From Actinomycetospora sp. NBRC 106375 (GTDB lineage: Bacteria; Actinomycetota; Actinomycetes; Mycobacteriales; Pseudonocardiaceae), in contig NZ_BSTS01000015.1 of NCBI RefSeq assembly GCF_030269665.1, forward strand, positions 102,229-166,228: a stretch of 64,000 bases of DNA. The letters run 5' to 3'. Under the pieces are notes generated by a model. It ran no database searches. It was not told where the DNA came from and worked only from the letters and a program-made list of their open reading frames with translations. The translations under genes and the position numbers were made by a program. Shown here one piece after another: positions 1-9,213 of this stretch. Positions within the stretch are counted from its first letter, which is position 1. Each line of letters starts with the position of its first letter.

Positions 1-281
1 GCGTGCCGATGTCGGTGATCGAGCAGATGGCGGCGGGCCTGCCCGTCGTCGCCTCGGCCGTCGGCGGCCTGCCCGACATCATCGGCGACGGCGCGGAGGG
101 CTACCTGCTGCCCGCGGGTGATCTCGACGCACTCGCCCGACGCCTCGGCGAGCTGGCCGGCGACGACGAGCTGCGCCGGTCGTTCGGCAAGGCGGCCCGC
201 TCGCGCGCCGAGCGGGACTTCAGCATCGAGACGACCGCACGCTGCTGCGAACGGATGATCTCCGACCTGCTCTCGCGCTGA
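1..281 (+). CDS. Glycosyltransferase family 4, C-terminal end (partial)
   Basis: The last 93 or so residues of a protein whose start lies left of the window. The stretch MSVIEQMAAGLPVVAS followed by GGLPDII and a GYLLPAGD segment is the C-terminal nucleotide-sugar-binding half of GT-B (GT4) glycosyltransferases; the glutamate of IEQMAAG matches the usual position that contacts the donor sugar phosphate. Such enzymes transfer a sugar from an NDP-sugar to a growing lipid-linked glycan at the inner face of the membrane. The genes that follow (Wzz-, Wzy- and Wzx-like) suggest it builds a surface polysaccharide repeat unit. Donor and acceptor cannot be read from this fragment. Confidence 0.85.
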   Translation, partial: VPMSVIEQMAAGLPVVASAVGGLPDIIGDGAEGYLLPAGDLDALARRLGELAGDDELRRSFGKAARSRAERDFSIETTARCCERMISDLLSR

Positions 282-498
282 GGACAACCGGCAACGGGGC
301 CGGACGTCTCACGGAGGAACGGCGCGGAACCGCACCACGCCCGGCCGCCCGCCGGACGAGACGGGGTGGTCGGTTCGCTACCGTTCGGGGTGCCGTGCAG
401 GCTTGACTCGGGCCTGGAGCAACAGCCCGTCACACTACGATGTGCCGGCGCACCATCCTCGGGCGGCGCGCCGGAGGCGATCGGACGAAAGGCACGTA

Positions 499-2931
499 AT
501 GAGCCCGCTCCTGATCCAGTGGGACCGCATCCGCCGCCGGTGGGTGCTGATCCTCGTCATCGGTCTCCTGGCCGCCGGGGGTGCGTTGGGAGCGGCCCTG
601 CTCCAGGGCACGACCTACACCGGGCGCGCCGCGCTGACGATCGTCTCCGTGGACCGTGCGCCCGAGCAGGACACCGTGCTGGCCCAGGGCTACGCCGACT
701 ACTTCAACCAGGCGTCGTCTCAGGAAGTTCTCCGCCAGTCGGCCGGAGTGCCGACGACGGTGACCCTCAACGCCCGCATCGCCGCAGCGAGCCCCATCGT
801 CTACGTCGAGGCCACCGCCGACACGGCAGACGTGGCGCAGGATTCCGCCACGAAGATGGCTGTGGCGCTCCGCAATGACGTCAACCAGGGCCTGCAGAGC
901 AACAGCGCCGCGCAGATCCAGCAGCTCACCGGCCAGCTGAACGCGGCGCGGGCACAGAACAACTCCGACGAGGTCGGTCGGCTCCAGGATGCGATCTCGA
1001 ACCTGCAGAGCGGCACCAACCAGCTCCAGGACCTCCAGCTCAATGCCGGCGTCTCGTCGAACCCGTCGAACGCACTGCGCAATGCGGGCGCCGCGGCACT
1101 CGGCGGTGTGCTTCTCGGAGCATTGCTCGCCATCGCGCTGGGCCGATTCGAGAACCGGATCGTCACCCCGAACGAGGTCCGTGATCGCCTCGGGCTTGCG
1201 GTGCTCGCGGTCGTGGGCGGTCGCCGCCGCAGCGGTGAGGACGGTCGCGGGCAGCTCCTGCGTTCTCTCACGGGGCTCACCAATCCGTACGGCATGCCCA
1301 CTCCCGGCGCGCTCGCACTCACCGGGCCGTACACCAGTCGGGCGTCGAAGTCCCGGGTCGCCGTCGCCCTTGCCGGTCTCCGGGCTCTCCAGGGACAGAC
1401 CACCCTGCTCCTGCAGACGGACCTCGAAGCCGACCCGCTGCCCTCCGAGCTCTCCACGCTCTCCGGTGTCGCCGACTTCCTGGCCGAGCGCGGTGGCAGC
1501 CGGGTCGACGGCAAGATCTTCACCAATGGCCGAGCCCTGCTCGTATCCCCTCCGGGAAGCAAGCGGGACGACCTGTTCGCGCTCTTCTCCAAGACGCACG
1601 TGCAGCGCCTCGTCACCCAGGGCATCGCGCTCGCCGATCTCGTCATCATCGACGCGCCGCCGGTCGAGTCGGTCGAGGGCCAGGTCGTCTGCGCCGTCGC
1701 CGACCGCGCGCTCCTGGTGCTCGAGGAGGGCGAGACCCGCGCCAAGGACGCCTCGTCGGCGCTCGATGCCCTCGGCCGTACGGGCTCGACGGCGTTGGGC
1801 GTCGTCCTCGTCCGCAACCCGAACCAGATGGTCGATCCCGGTTTTCTGTCGGAGCGAAATTGGGCTCCGGTGCAACTCCCGGCAGGCCCACCTCCGCCCC
1901 GGCCCGTCCCCTCGCCGCAGAGCGGGCCCGGTGGCTCGGGGGGTTCGGGCCCGCGTCCCGGCGGCCAGCAGGTCCCGCCGGCCGATCGCACGGCGCCGAT
2001 CTCGGCCAAGAAGCTCGAGGAAGCTCGCGAGTCCTTCAGCCGTGAGGGAGTCGTCGGCGGCGTCACCACGACGGCGAGCGCCGCACCGACCGGCGCGGCG
2101 AACGGCACGAACGGCTCGCACCGCCCGACTCCCCCGGATCAGGGCGTGCGTGGCGTCAACGGGACGGCGGCTGCGCCGGACGTGAAGGCCTCGGGTGGGG
2201 CCGCTCCCGGGCAGCGTTCTGAGAAGGATGAGCCTGTGGCCGGAGGTGGTGCCCTCGGGAACCGCCCGAGCCCGGGCGGCGCGGGTCGGTCCCCGAACGC
2301 GTCGTCGGCCGCCCAGGCGCCGGGAGGTGCGGCGCCTGGATCGAAGCCCGCTCCCGGGGGCCAGCAGCCCGGTCCGGACGCCGTCCCCGGACCGTCCGCC
2401 CGGGTGGTGCGTCGCACCGGCTCCGAGGGGGTCAAGCCGTCGCCCCAGCCGAAGCCGGGAGGCGAGCCGCCGAACGGCGGCGGCCCCCAGGGGGCACGGC
2501 CCGGCGGGGTGAACACGCCGACACCCACCCCGAAGCCATCGCCGGGTACACCCTCACCTTCTGCACCGAAGAAGCCGACGCCGGCAGATGCGGCCTCGCC
2601 CGCCGCGGCACCCAAGCCGACGACGAAGCCCGGCACGTCCGGGACCGTTCCGCCCGGCGGCGCTCCGTCGGGTGACAACAGCCCGCCCGCCACGCCGAAG
2701 GCGTCCTCGCCCGCTACCACTCCCGGCTCACCCGAGGGCGCCAAGAGGATCGGGACGGCCCGTTTCACCAGCTCACGGCCGGCGGGCGGTAACGGGAACG
2801 CCGGGAAGCCGGGACCGGCGCCCCGACCGACGCCCCAACCCACCGGTGCGACTTCGGGCAAGGGTGACCAGCCCAGCAAGCGGTCGGACTCGCTGTCCGC
2901 GCCGACCGTGACCATGCGTAGGGAGAAGTGA
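499..2931 (+). CDS. Wzz/tyrosine-kinase-like polysaccharide chain-length protein with degenerate ATP site and long disordered tail
   Basis: Chain-length determinant (Wzz-like) protein of 810 residues. The ATG at 499 was chosen because a GAAAGG ribosome site lies just upstream and the protein then begins directly with the cytoplasmic segment before the first membrane helix (about residues 14-34); a longer reading from 403 adds an implausible leader. A second helix (about 195-215) closes the periplasmic Wzz loop. A BY-kinase-like domain follows (about 270-440): the Walker B-like LVIIDAPPV is present (about 381-389), but the Walker A position reads GPYTSRASKS (about 276-285) instead of a normal GxxxxGK[ST]. 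From about residue 455 the protein is a 355-residue Pro/Gly/Ser/Ala-rich tail without any tyrosine, so the usual autophosphorylated tyrosine cluster is absent. It probably controls polymer length but may not be an active kinase. It overlaps the next gene by 4 bases. Confidence 0.85.
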   Translation: MSPLLIQWDRIRRRWVLILVIGLLAAGGALGAALLQGTTYTGRAALTIVSVDRAPEQDTVLAQGYADYFNQASSQEVLRQSAGVPTTVTLNARIAAASPIVYVEATADTADVAQDSATKMAVALRNDVNQGLQSNSAAQIQQLTGQLNAARAQNNSDEVGRLQDAISNLQSGTNQLQDLQLNAGVSSNPSNALRNAGAAALGGVLLGALLAIALGRFENRIVTPNEVRDRLGLAVLAVVGGRRRSGEDGRGQLLRSLTGLTNPYGMPTPGALALTGPYTSRASKSRVAVALAGLRALQGQTTLLLQTDLEADPLPSELSTLSGVADFLAERGGSRVDGKIFTNGRALLVSPPGSKRDDLFALFSKTHVQRLVTQGIALADLVIIDAPPVESVEGQVVCAVADRALLVLEEGETRAKDASSALDALGRTGSTALGVVLVRNPNQMVDPGFLSERNWAPVQLPAGPPPPRPVPSPQSGPGGSGGSGPRPGGQQVPPADRTAPISAKKLEEARESFSREGVVGGVTTTASAAPTGAANGTNGSHRPTPPDQGVRGVNGTAAAPDVKASGGAAPGQRSEKDEPVAGGGALGNRPSPGGAGRSPNASSAAQAPGGAAPGSKPAPGGQQPGPDAVPGPSARVVRRTGSEGVKPSPQPKPGGEPPNGGGPQGARPGGVNTPTPTPKPSPGTPSPSAPKKPTPADAASPAAAPKPTTKPGTSGTVPPGGAPSGDNSPPATPKASSPATTPGSPEGAKRIGTARFTSSRPAGGNGNAGKPGPAPRPTPQPTGATSGKGDQPSKRSDSLSAPTVTMRREK

Positions 2932-4517
2932 GCATCCTCCCCCGGGGTCGGCGCGCCGTGACACGAGCCGAGTCCCTCGTGATCGGCGCGGTCTGTCTCG
3001 TCGTCATCGGGTTGGCTGCCACTGCGCCCGGGGACGTCGGGACGCTTCTCGCCGGCGCGGCCGTCGGGGCGGTCGTCGCCTACGTCGTGCTCAGCGATCC
3101 GCTGCTCGCGTTGTTGCTCGTCCTGGCGGCGTCGTTCTTCCGGCTGGCGCAGAGGGAGATCGTCTCCACCGAGGCCCTCACCCCGGCGGTCATCCTCCTG
3201 CTCGTCTCGCTCACCCTCGCGATCGCGCGACATGCCAAGATGCCGCCGAAGCTCGGAGCGGTCGAGTGGCTGATGGCGGTCTATCTGGCCTGGAACATCT
3301 TGTCCTGGCTGCTCCCGCACCCCGTCGAGGCGATCGAGCCGGTCACTGGCGCCCCCATCCTTGTCTACCGCTGGATTTATACGGGTGTCCTTCTGCCGTT
3401 CCTCGTCTACGTCATCGCGAAAAGCGTGATCGACGACGAGCGGGGTGCGCGGTGGCTCCTCTGGACCACGGTCGCCATGGCGGCGTACTCGTCCTGGGTC
3501 AGCATCCTGCAGTTCCACGGTCCGAAGTCGCTGGTGTGGCCGCGTTACATCGTGGATGCCCCGAACTGGGAAGGTCGCGCGAACGGCATCTTCAACCAGC
3601 CGGTTGTTAACGGCGTGATCCTCGTGATCGGGTTCGTCGTGTGTCTCTTCCTGGCGAGTAGGCCAGGAGTGAAGCGGTCCGTCCAAGTCGTCCTGTACGG
3701 ACTCGCGGCCGCGAACGCGTACTCGGTGTACCTGACCCACACCCGTGCGGCGTTGCTGGCTCTGATCGTCGTGCTCGGTATGGGGATCCTGCTCGCCCCC
3801 GGGTGGCGTCGCGGATTTGTTGCGTTCACCGTCCTGGGCATGATCGGCGTCGCCGCCAACGCGTCGAGCATCTTCTCGAGCGATCGGTCCGACGGCGGTG
3901 TGGGGTCATCGACCGAGGTGTACGACCGCCTCAACCTGATGGCGACGGCGATGCGCGCCATGGGTGAGCACCCGTTCGTCGGCATCGGCCTGGCCCGTTT
4001 CCAGTTCTACAACACCGACCACCACGTCGCGTGGTCGCAGGATGTGCCGTGGGATGCCGGCTACGCCATCATCTCCCACGAGAACGAGTTCGGGATCGGC
4101 GCGGAGCTCGGCATCCCGGGTGTGTTGATGTGGCTCGCTGTGATCGTGGCGGTCGTCTGGATGCTCTGGCGGGCGATGCGCGAGCTGCCGCGCGACACCT
4201 ACCTCGGCAGCGCCTTCGCCTTCGTCGGTGCGTCCGCGATGGTGACCATGATCGTCAATGGTCTGACCGTGGACCTCCGCATCCTCGACTTCGCCATGAT
4301 CCTCCCCTTCATGTTCGCCGGGATGGTCGCCGGTGCCCTCGAGCGCCATCGGGACGACCAGGCGACCCGCCGCCCTCGACCGGGCGTGGTGGGAGGCGGA
4401 CTGCCGACAGGAATGTCGCTGGACGACCAACAGCGCTGGCTCGACGACCACCCTGCCGGCGAGCCTGCCCGTGCGGCTGCCCGTCCCGTCGCCGCCTCCC
4501 CCCATCCGGTCCGGTGA
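2928..4517 (+). CDS. O-antigen ligase/polymerase (Wzy-like) membrane protein
   Basis: Polytopic membrane protein of 529 residues with about a dozen hydrophobic segments. The stretch THTRAALLALIV, then a large extracytoplasmic loop with HPFVGIGLARF and a downstream SHENEFGIGAELG, is the pattern of the Wzy_C (O-antigen ligase/polymerase) family, where loop Arg and His/Glu residues act in glycan transfer from undecaprenyl-diphosphate. The GTG start at 2928 overlaps the stop of the Wzz-like gene (GTGA) with GGGAG upstream, so the two are translationally coupled. The last 60 or so residues are cytoplasmic and Pro/Ala/Arg-rich. It most likely polymerises the repeat units exported by the flippase encoded next. 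Ligase and polymerase cannot be told apart from sequence alone. Confidence 0.85.
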   Translation: MSILPRGRRAVTRAESLVIGAVCLVVIGLAATAPGDVGTLLAGAAVGAVVAYVVLSDPLLALLLVLAASFFRLAQREIVSTEALTPAVILLLVSLTLAIARHAKMPPKLGAVEWLMAVYLAWNILSWLLPHPVEAIEPVTGAPILVYRWIYTGVLLPFLVYVIAKSVIDDERGARWLLWTTVAMAAYSSWVSILQFHGPKSLVWPRYIVDAPNWEGRANGIFNQPVVNGVILVIGFVVCLFLASRPGVKRSVQVVLYGLAAANAYSVYLTHTRAALLALIVVLGMGILLAPGWRRGFVAFTVLGMIGVAANASSIFSSDRSDGGVGSSTEVYDRLNLMATAMRAMGEHPFVGIGLARFQFYNTDHHVAWSQDVPWDAGYAIISHENEFGIGAELGIPGVLMWLAVIVAVVWMLWRAMRELPRDTYLGSAFAFVGASAMVTMIVNGLTVDLRILDFAMILPFMFAGMVAGALERHRDDQATRRPRPGVVGGGLPTGMSLDDQQRWLDDHPAGEPARAAARPVAASPHPVR

Positions 4518-4592
4518 GCGATCACCCCGACCTGTCAGCACTCAACGGGCGGCACCCACACCGGCTCACCGTGAAGGCCGGTGATCACTCCC

Positions 4593-4627
4593 GACCCGCC
4601 CGAGCGGATCGGTCGCCCGGGCGGGTC
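4593..4627 (+). terminator. Hairpin between Wzy-like and Wzx-like genes
   Basis: Perfect 10-bp inverted repeat (GACCCGCCCG at 4593-4602 and CGGGCGGGTC at 4618-4627) with a 15-base loop, followed by GTTACC. It lies 75 bases after the polymerase stop and 83 bases before the flippase start. It could terminate or attenuate transcription between the two genes; there is no real U-tract, so the effect is uncertain. Confidence 0.45.
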
Positions 4628-4710
4628 GTTACCCTGGGGGAAGGCGCCCACCCGGCGGGCGGGCCGGGCGTCAGAGGGTTCCGGTACTCCACGCCCGCGA
4701 CCTGGGACCG

Positions 4711-6915
4711 ATGAGCTTGCCACCGCCGAACGAGCCGGTCGACGGGCCCCCGGCGGGCGTCCCGTCGTCCGCCGACCCGGGGTCCGCGACGACGACGGCC
4801 GTCGCGGACTCCGCCGCAGCGCGGTCATCGGTGCCTGACAGCGAGCACGACCCTTCCCTCGAGGGCCTCGAATCCAAACTGCGACGCGGTGCGTCGTTCG
4901 CGGCGGTCGCCCTCGTCTTCACCCAGCTCATCTCGCTGACGCAGACGATCGTCGTGGCGCGCATCCTGAGCCCCGTCGAGATCGGCACGTTCACCTTGGG
5001 GACGCTGTTCGCCAACTTCCTCACGACGCTGTCCGACGGGGGAATGAGGGCAGCGCTGATCCAGCGTGAGCGCGAGGTCGAGGACGCCGCGAACACGGCC
5101 TTCTGGATCAGTCTGGTGACCGGCACCCTGATGTCGCTCAGCGCCCTGGCCGCCGCGCCTGTCCTCGCGCTGTACTTCGACGATCGTCTCGTCGGACTGA
5201 TCTGCGCGGCGACGTGCGGGACGCTCCTCATCCACTCTCTGCTCAACGTGCCCGAGGCGTTGATGCAGCGGCGGTTCAACTTCAAGCGGCGCCTGATCGT
5301 CGACCCGACGACGGCCGGCACCTTCGCCATCGTCGCCGTCACCGCCGTCCTGTTGGGATTCGGCGTCTGGGGCATGGTCATCGGTCTGTACGCCTCGCAG
5401 TTCGCGACGTTGATCGCCTGCTGGGCCCTGGCCAAGTGGCGACCGGGGAGGGGCACGTTCACCTTCCGCATCTGGCGGGAGATGGCCCGCTACGCGGCAC
5501 CACTGATCTTGTCGAGCATCGTCGAGGACCTCCGCGACCTCGTCCAGCAGGCGCTCGTCGGCCGTCGACTCGACATCGCTTCTGCCGGGCAATACCGCTA
5601 CGGCCGCCGCATCGGCATCCTCCCGGGCCAGGCCATCATCCAGGTCGCGTCCTACGTCCTCTTCCCCGCGTTCGCGCGCATCGCGTCCGACATCACCCGG
5701 TTCAAGCACGGATTCCTCCGTTCGCTCCGGATGTTGTGGGCCGGCTCGGTACCGTTCGCAGCCGTCCTCATCGCGCTCGGGGAACCACTCATCGTCGTCC
5801 TCCTCGGCGAGGAGTGGCGACCCGCCGGCCTCTTCGTAGCTGCCATGGCGGGATACGGTCCCGGCACCGCCATGAGCGCGATCGGCTTCGAGTCGATCAA
5901 GGGGGCCGGTCAGAGCGCGAAGCTCAACTGGCTGACCGGCATCACCTTGGTGGTGGGCCTCGGCGGCCTCCTCGCCCTCATCCCTCTCGGTCTGCTCGGC
6001 GTCGGTCTCGCGGCGTCGATCGAGGGCATCGTCGCCGGTCTCGCCGGATTGATGCTGGCGCGACGCCTCGCGGCGGTGAGCGTGCGGGACCTCGCGACGG
6101 TCCTGGTTCCCCCGCTCGTCGCCGCAGCCGTCGCCGGCACCCTCGTGGGGCTCGTGGAACACTGGTTCGTCCATGCCGACGAGCGACCCATCGTCCTGGC
6201 ACTTCTCCTCCTCGCGGGCGAGGGCCTGCTCCTGCTCGGCATCTTCGTCGGACTTCTCTATCTGATGGCTCCGGAGGCCGTTCGGGAGGTGCGCGACGCC
6301 CTCGTGCGGCGCGCGGGCCGCGGAGGAGCCGACGACGGGGACGACGACGGGGACGACGACGGGGCCGCGAGCAGGGGCGGCGATCCCGACGGCCCGCTGC
6401 CCGATGCCGGCAGCGGGTTCTACGACGCACCGACCGTCGTGCTCCCGATGTTCGGACTGGACGGGCCCACTGAACAGGTCTACACACCCCTGCGCCGGAT
6501 CCCGCGCCGGCCCCTTCCCGTCACACCGGACCCGGTCGGCTCCGTGTCGCCGACGACTCCGGTCCCGTCCGCGACCGCACCCGTCCGCACGCCGGGAGAC
6601 GGATCGGCCACGAGCACTCCCGCCGAGCGTGCCGAGCGATTCGTCAAGGCGGGGCTCGACGCTCCGACGACCGCTCTTCCCCCGAACCCCCGTCCCGGGC
6701 CGATCGGATCGGACGCGACCCGGGAGATCCGGGCGTCAGACGTCGCCCCTGACGACGAGCCTCCTGCAGAGAGCCCTCCCAACGGTCGATCCGAGAACGG
6801 ACGCCCTGAGGAGGAGAGTGGCCCCGCGCGGCGCATCGTGCCGATGGTGCGAGTGCAACCGGCCCGCCGTGACAGCGACCCGGACCGACCCGTTCCTCCC
6901 GACCCAGACGAGTAG
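4711..6915 (+). CDS. Wzx-like lipopolysaccharide/oligosaccharide flippase (MOP superfamily)
   Basis: 734-residue flippase-like protein. After a disordered, Ala/Ser/Asp-rich N-terminus (about 60 residues) come some 12-14 membrane helices (about 65-530) beginning with GASFAAVALVFTQLISL and a following ARILSPVEIG, the hallmark of the polysaccharide-export branch of MATE/MOP transporters. These flip undecaprenyl-diphosphate-linked repeat units to the outer face for Wzy to polymerise. The last roughly 200 residues are a low-complexity Pro/Asp/Arg tail that includes a Gly/Asp tandem run (near 6331-6366, 12-base repeat units). The ATG at 4711 is the only start that keeps the N-terminal charged segment; its ribosome site is weak (GGGA). 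The tail is unusual for the family and resembles in composition the tail of the Wzz-like protein. Confidence 0.85.
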   Translation: MSLPPPNEPVDGPPAGVPSSADPGSATTTAVADSAAARSSVPDSEHDPSLEGLESKLRRGASFAAVALVFTQLISLTQTIVVARILSPVEIGTFTLGTLFANFLTTLSDGGMRAALIQREREVEDAANTAFWISLVTGTLMSLSALAAAPVLALYFDDRLVGLICAATCGTLLIHSLLNVPEALMQRRFNFKRRLIVDPTTAGTFAIVAVTAVLLGFGVWGMVIGLYASQFATLIACWALAKWRPGRGTFTFRIWREMARYAAPLILSSIVEDLRDLVQQALVGRRLDIASAGQYRYGRRIGILPGQAIIQVASYVLFPAFARIASDITRFKHGFLRSLRMLWAGSVPFAAVLIALGEPLIVVLLGEEWRPAGLFVAAMAGYGPGTAMSAIGFESIKGAGQSAKLNWLTGITLVVGLGGLLALIPLGLLGVGLAASIEGIVAGLAGLMLARRLAAVSVRDLATVLVPPLVAAAVAGTLVGLVEHWFVHADERPIVLALLLLAGEGLLLLGIFVGLLYLMAPEAVREVRDALVRRAGRGGADDGDDDGDDDGAASRGGDPDGPLPDAGSGFYDAPTVVLPMFGLDGPTEQVYTPLRRIPRRPLPVTPDPVGSVSPTTPVPSATAPVRTPGDGSATSTPAERAERFVKAGLDAPTTALPPNPRPGPIGSDATREIRASDVAPDDEPPAESPPNGRSENGRPEEESGPARRIVPMVRVQPARRDSDPDRPVPPDPDE

Positions 6916-6935
6916 GACGAAGCGGGCGTCACCGG

Positions 6936-7940
6936 TCAGCATCCCGAGGGTGCGCCACCGGTGCCATCGGCGAACGGGCCAGCGCAACCCGCCAGCCGCG
7001 GGGTGCCGAGAGCGCCTCCGCCGGGCGTGGCCGGCGCGCTGTTCGTCACCACCGCCAGCTTCTTCAGCATGTCGAGCATCTGCTCGGAGCTGATGTTCGG
7101 GAACTCGTCGAGAGCGGTGGACTGCACGTCGAACGAGCCGGACGGGGCGCCGCCGGTCTCGTCGACCACGTAGCCTCCGTAGGTCTTGAGGGCCTCGGCG
7201 ACCTTCCGGACGTCGGGTTCGGTGATCCCGGACAGGTCGGTGTCCGCTGGTAGCGCGAGCAGGGAGCCCATGCGCACCTCGGGGTCCGCGCCGCCGTACT
7301 TGCCCTCGTAGCCGGAGTCCGCCTTCACGGCGGGCCAGCGGAAGCCGCCGCCCTCGGTGGAGCAGCTCGTGGTGCAGGGCAGGCTGAACTTGAGCGCGTG
7401 CTGGAGTGGCGCGGCCCCCGAGAGCTCGCCCTCCCGGATGGTGCCTCCGATCCCCGACATCCCGGACCCGCCGTGGCAGCCCTCGATCCCGTCCCCGGTC
7501 AGCGACTGCGGCTTCCAGCCGTGATCCCACGACGGGTCGCCCCCGGCTTCGAGAGTCATCGGCTGGCCCTGGACCACGGTCATGCGGTCCGGTGTGTCGG
7601 CCAGGAGGGTCGAGCAGTTGTTCCAGCTACCGTCCGCGGCGAGCTCCGGGTCGACGAGCACGCGCCCTCCGGGCTCACCATTGAGCTCCCGGGGCGGCGC
7701 CTGGGGGTCGACCGAGATGTTCTCCACGTCGGCGTACATGTCACCGAACTTCGCGTCGAACGGCTTGTACTGCGCGCTACGGGCGAGCGGGAGGTTCCAG
7801 ACGGAGTTCCAGGCGAAGGGGCGCTGGTAGACGTCGCGTGTCGATGAGCCGGACGGCGCCGCCACGGCGGTGCTCGTCGCCGTCACGAGGGGGACGAGCA
7901 AGCACACCAAGGGCACGACCAGACGCGCGAGGCGGCTCAC
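6936..7940 (-). CDS. Secreted protein of unknown function
   Basis: 334 residues from a GTG at 7940 that overlaps the stop of the lyase-like gene upstream (GTGA). The N-terminus SRLARLVVPLVCLLVPLV followed by TAVAAPSG is a clear Sec signal peptide with an AxA cleavage site. The mature part starts with a WNSVWNLPL segment and contains several Cys, Gly and Trp residues (for example GIEGCHGGSGMSGIGG and LPCTTSCST), suggesting a disulfide-stabilised extracellular fold. I do not recognise the family. Its tight coupling to a lyase-like gene and position beside the flippase suggest that it acts on, or binds, the exported polysaccharide; that is inference. It could be an uncharacterised glycan-active enzyme or a carbohydrate-binding protein. 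Confidence 0.7.
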   Translation of the reverse strand: MSRLARLVVPLVCLLVPLVTATSTAVAAPSGSSTRDVYQRPFAWNSVWNLPLARSAQYKPFDAKFGDMYADVENISVDPQAPPRELNGEPGGRVLVDPELAADGSWNNCSTLLADTPDRMTVVQGQPMTLEAGGDPSWDHGWKPQSLTGDGIEGCHGGSGMSGIGGTIREGELSGAAPLQHALKFSLPCTTSCSTEGGGFRWPAVKADSGYEGKYGGADPEVRMGSLLALPADTDLSGITEPDVRKVAEALKTYGGYVVDETGGAPSGSFDVQSTALDEFPNISSEQMLDMLKKLAVVTNSAPATPGGGALGTPRLAGCAGPFADGTGGAPSGC

Positions 7941-8776
7941 GGGAGGGCCGTCCCCGGCGCCGTCACCCGGAGGCCGTCGATGCGTACCGACGTCGCGGGA
8001 CCGCTGTCGCGGTAGATCCCCTGCTTGAGGTAGTTGGAGTCGCTGGTCATCGACGCGCGACTCGTGCGCGGCACCGTTTGCTGCCCGTTCTCCCATGCTT
8101 CGACGAAGCCGGCGTCGTGATCGCGGGAGAACTTCACGTGGAGCGTGTAGTCGACCCACTCTCCGCGACGGACCGGCCCGATCGTGGGCCGAGGCTCACC
8201 CTTGAGACCGTCGCCCCCGATGTCGACGGTCCCCTCGTCGCTGATGTTGATGGCGAGAGGCGGGGAGCCGGATCCGGCGTGCCACTGCATCACGATGAAC
8301 CACACGCCGGTGGGGTTCTGGAAGTCCGCCGGGAACTTCATCGACCACTGGTACCAACGCTCGTCGCCGTCCTTGACGACTGCGCCGCCCGCATCGGACT
8401 GCACCTCGGCGCGCTCCCCGCCGCCGAAGTCGGGGACGTCGCCGGGCTTCAGGTCGAACTCCGCGGCATACCGGCCTTGGCGGACGTCGTCCGTGACGAT
8501 CCGCATCGTTCGGTCGCCCTGCCCGAATCCTCCGCACTCGCCGTTGACGGTCGCCGTCTGGCACGTCGTCCACTGCGCGAAGTTCCCGGTCTCGTAGTCG
8601 CCCACGAACACCTCGGGACCCGTGACCGGGATACCGGGCGCGGCTGTCGCCGCCGGCACTCCCCCGACCCCGCCGGCGAGTCCGAGGACGGCCCACCCCA
8701 GTGCCACCCCAGCCACGCGCCATCCCCGGCGAACCGAATCCCCAGAGCACACGTCCCCTCGACCGCTTCTCGCCAT
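7937..8776 (-). CDS. Secreted polysaccharide lyase-like protein (heparin lyase I-type fold)
   Basis: 279 residues with an N-terminal signal peptide (hydrophobic run VAGVALGWAVLGLAGGVGG, cleavage near ATAAPG). The mature part has the beta-jelly-roll signatures of the heparin lyase I/alginate-lyase-like family: a GGGERAEVQ strand, WYQWSMKFP, FIVMQWHAGSG and a near-C-terminal YLKQGIYRD. In characterised relatives the Arg/Glu, Gln-Trp-His and Tyr-x-Lys positions line the substrate groove of beta-eliminating lyases acting on uronic-acid glycans. It is the first gene of a two-gene minus-strand operon with the unknown secreted protein. A similar protein is encoded at 19,518-20,435. Substrate is unknown; trimming or release of the locus's own polymer is the natural guess. 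Confidence 0.72.
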   Translation of the reverse strand: MARSGRGDVCSGDSVRRGWRVAGVALGWAVLGLAGGVGGVPAATAAPGIPVTGPEVFVGDYETGNFAQWTTCQTATVNGECGGFGQGDRTMRIVTDDVRQGRYAAEFDLKPGDVPDFGGGERAEVQSDAGGAVVKDGDERWYQWSMKFPADFQNPTGVWFIVMQWHAGSGSPPLAINISDEGTVDIGGDGLKGEPRPTIGPVRRGEWVDYTLHVKFSRDHDAGFVEAWENGQQTVPRTSRASMTSDSNYLKQGIYRDSGPATSVRIDGLRVTAPGTALP

Positions 8777-9213
8777 CGCGTGCCTCTCATCTCACCGCTC
8801 ATCGCATCACCAGCCGCAGCGGACAACACGAGCAACATTGATCTACCGTTCGGCGCGCAGGATTGACCGCTGATCGAGAGCGCCGCAAGAGCCACGTTCC
8901 GGCGACGGGCGGGCCGCTGACGACGGCGGCCGTGGGCAGCATCGGAGATGCGCAGGTCGTGACGGGTGCCCTCAGACCGAAACCTGCTGCTCGCCACACG
9001 ACTTCGCGATCCCCGGACGGGCTACTTCCATCCGTCCGTGAACGCGCCGACGAGCCCGTCACGGACGGACGGTGCGTGTCTCGCGACCACCGGCGGAAGA
9101 GAACGGACGGGAGGTGACACCGACGGCGGGACGGCGGGAGGCTCGCCGCTATAGTCGTGACGGGGCTCCTGCCCCGCCGAACCGACAGGCCAGTCTTGTC
9201 TCGGAGAGGACCT
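8777..9213. promoter_or_regulatory. Divergent intergenic region, lyase-like gene / GT2 gene
   Basis: 437 bases between two divergent genes, so it must hold promoters in both directions. I see no convincing ORF. TATAGT at 9150-9155 could be a -10 box for the glycosyltransferase gene, with no clear -35. Two 7-8 base CGGACGG-type repeats near 9015-9070 are visible but not clearly organised. Confidence 0.35.

Noticed and set aside
403..498. Longer N-terminus of the Wzz-like protein from 403
   Set aside because: It adds an Arg/His-rich, unconserved leader; the ATG at 499 has a ribosome site and gives the expected short cytoplasmic segment before the first helix.
8863..9156. Small plus-strand frames in the gap before the GT2 gene
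   Set aside because: They have no ribosome site, no conserved motif and no coding-type codon use I can support.
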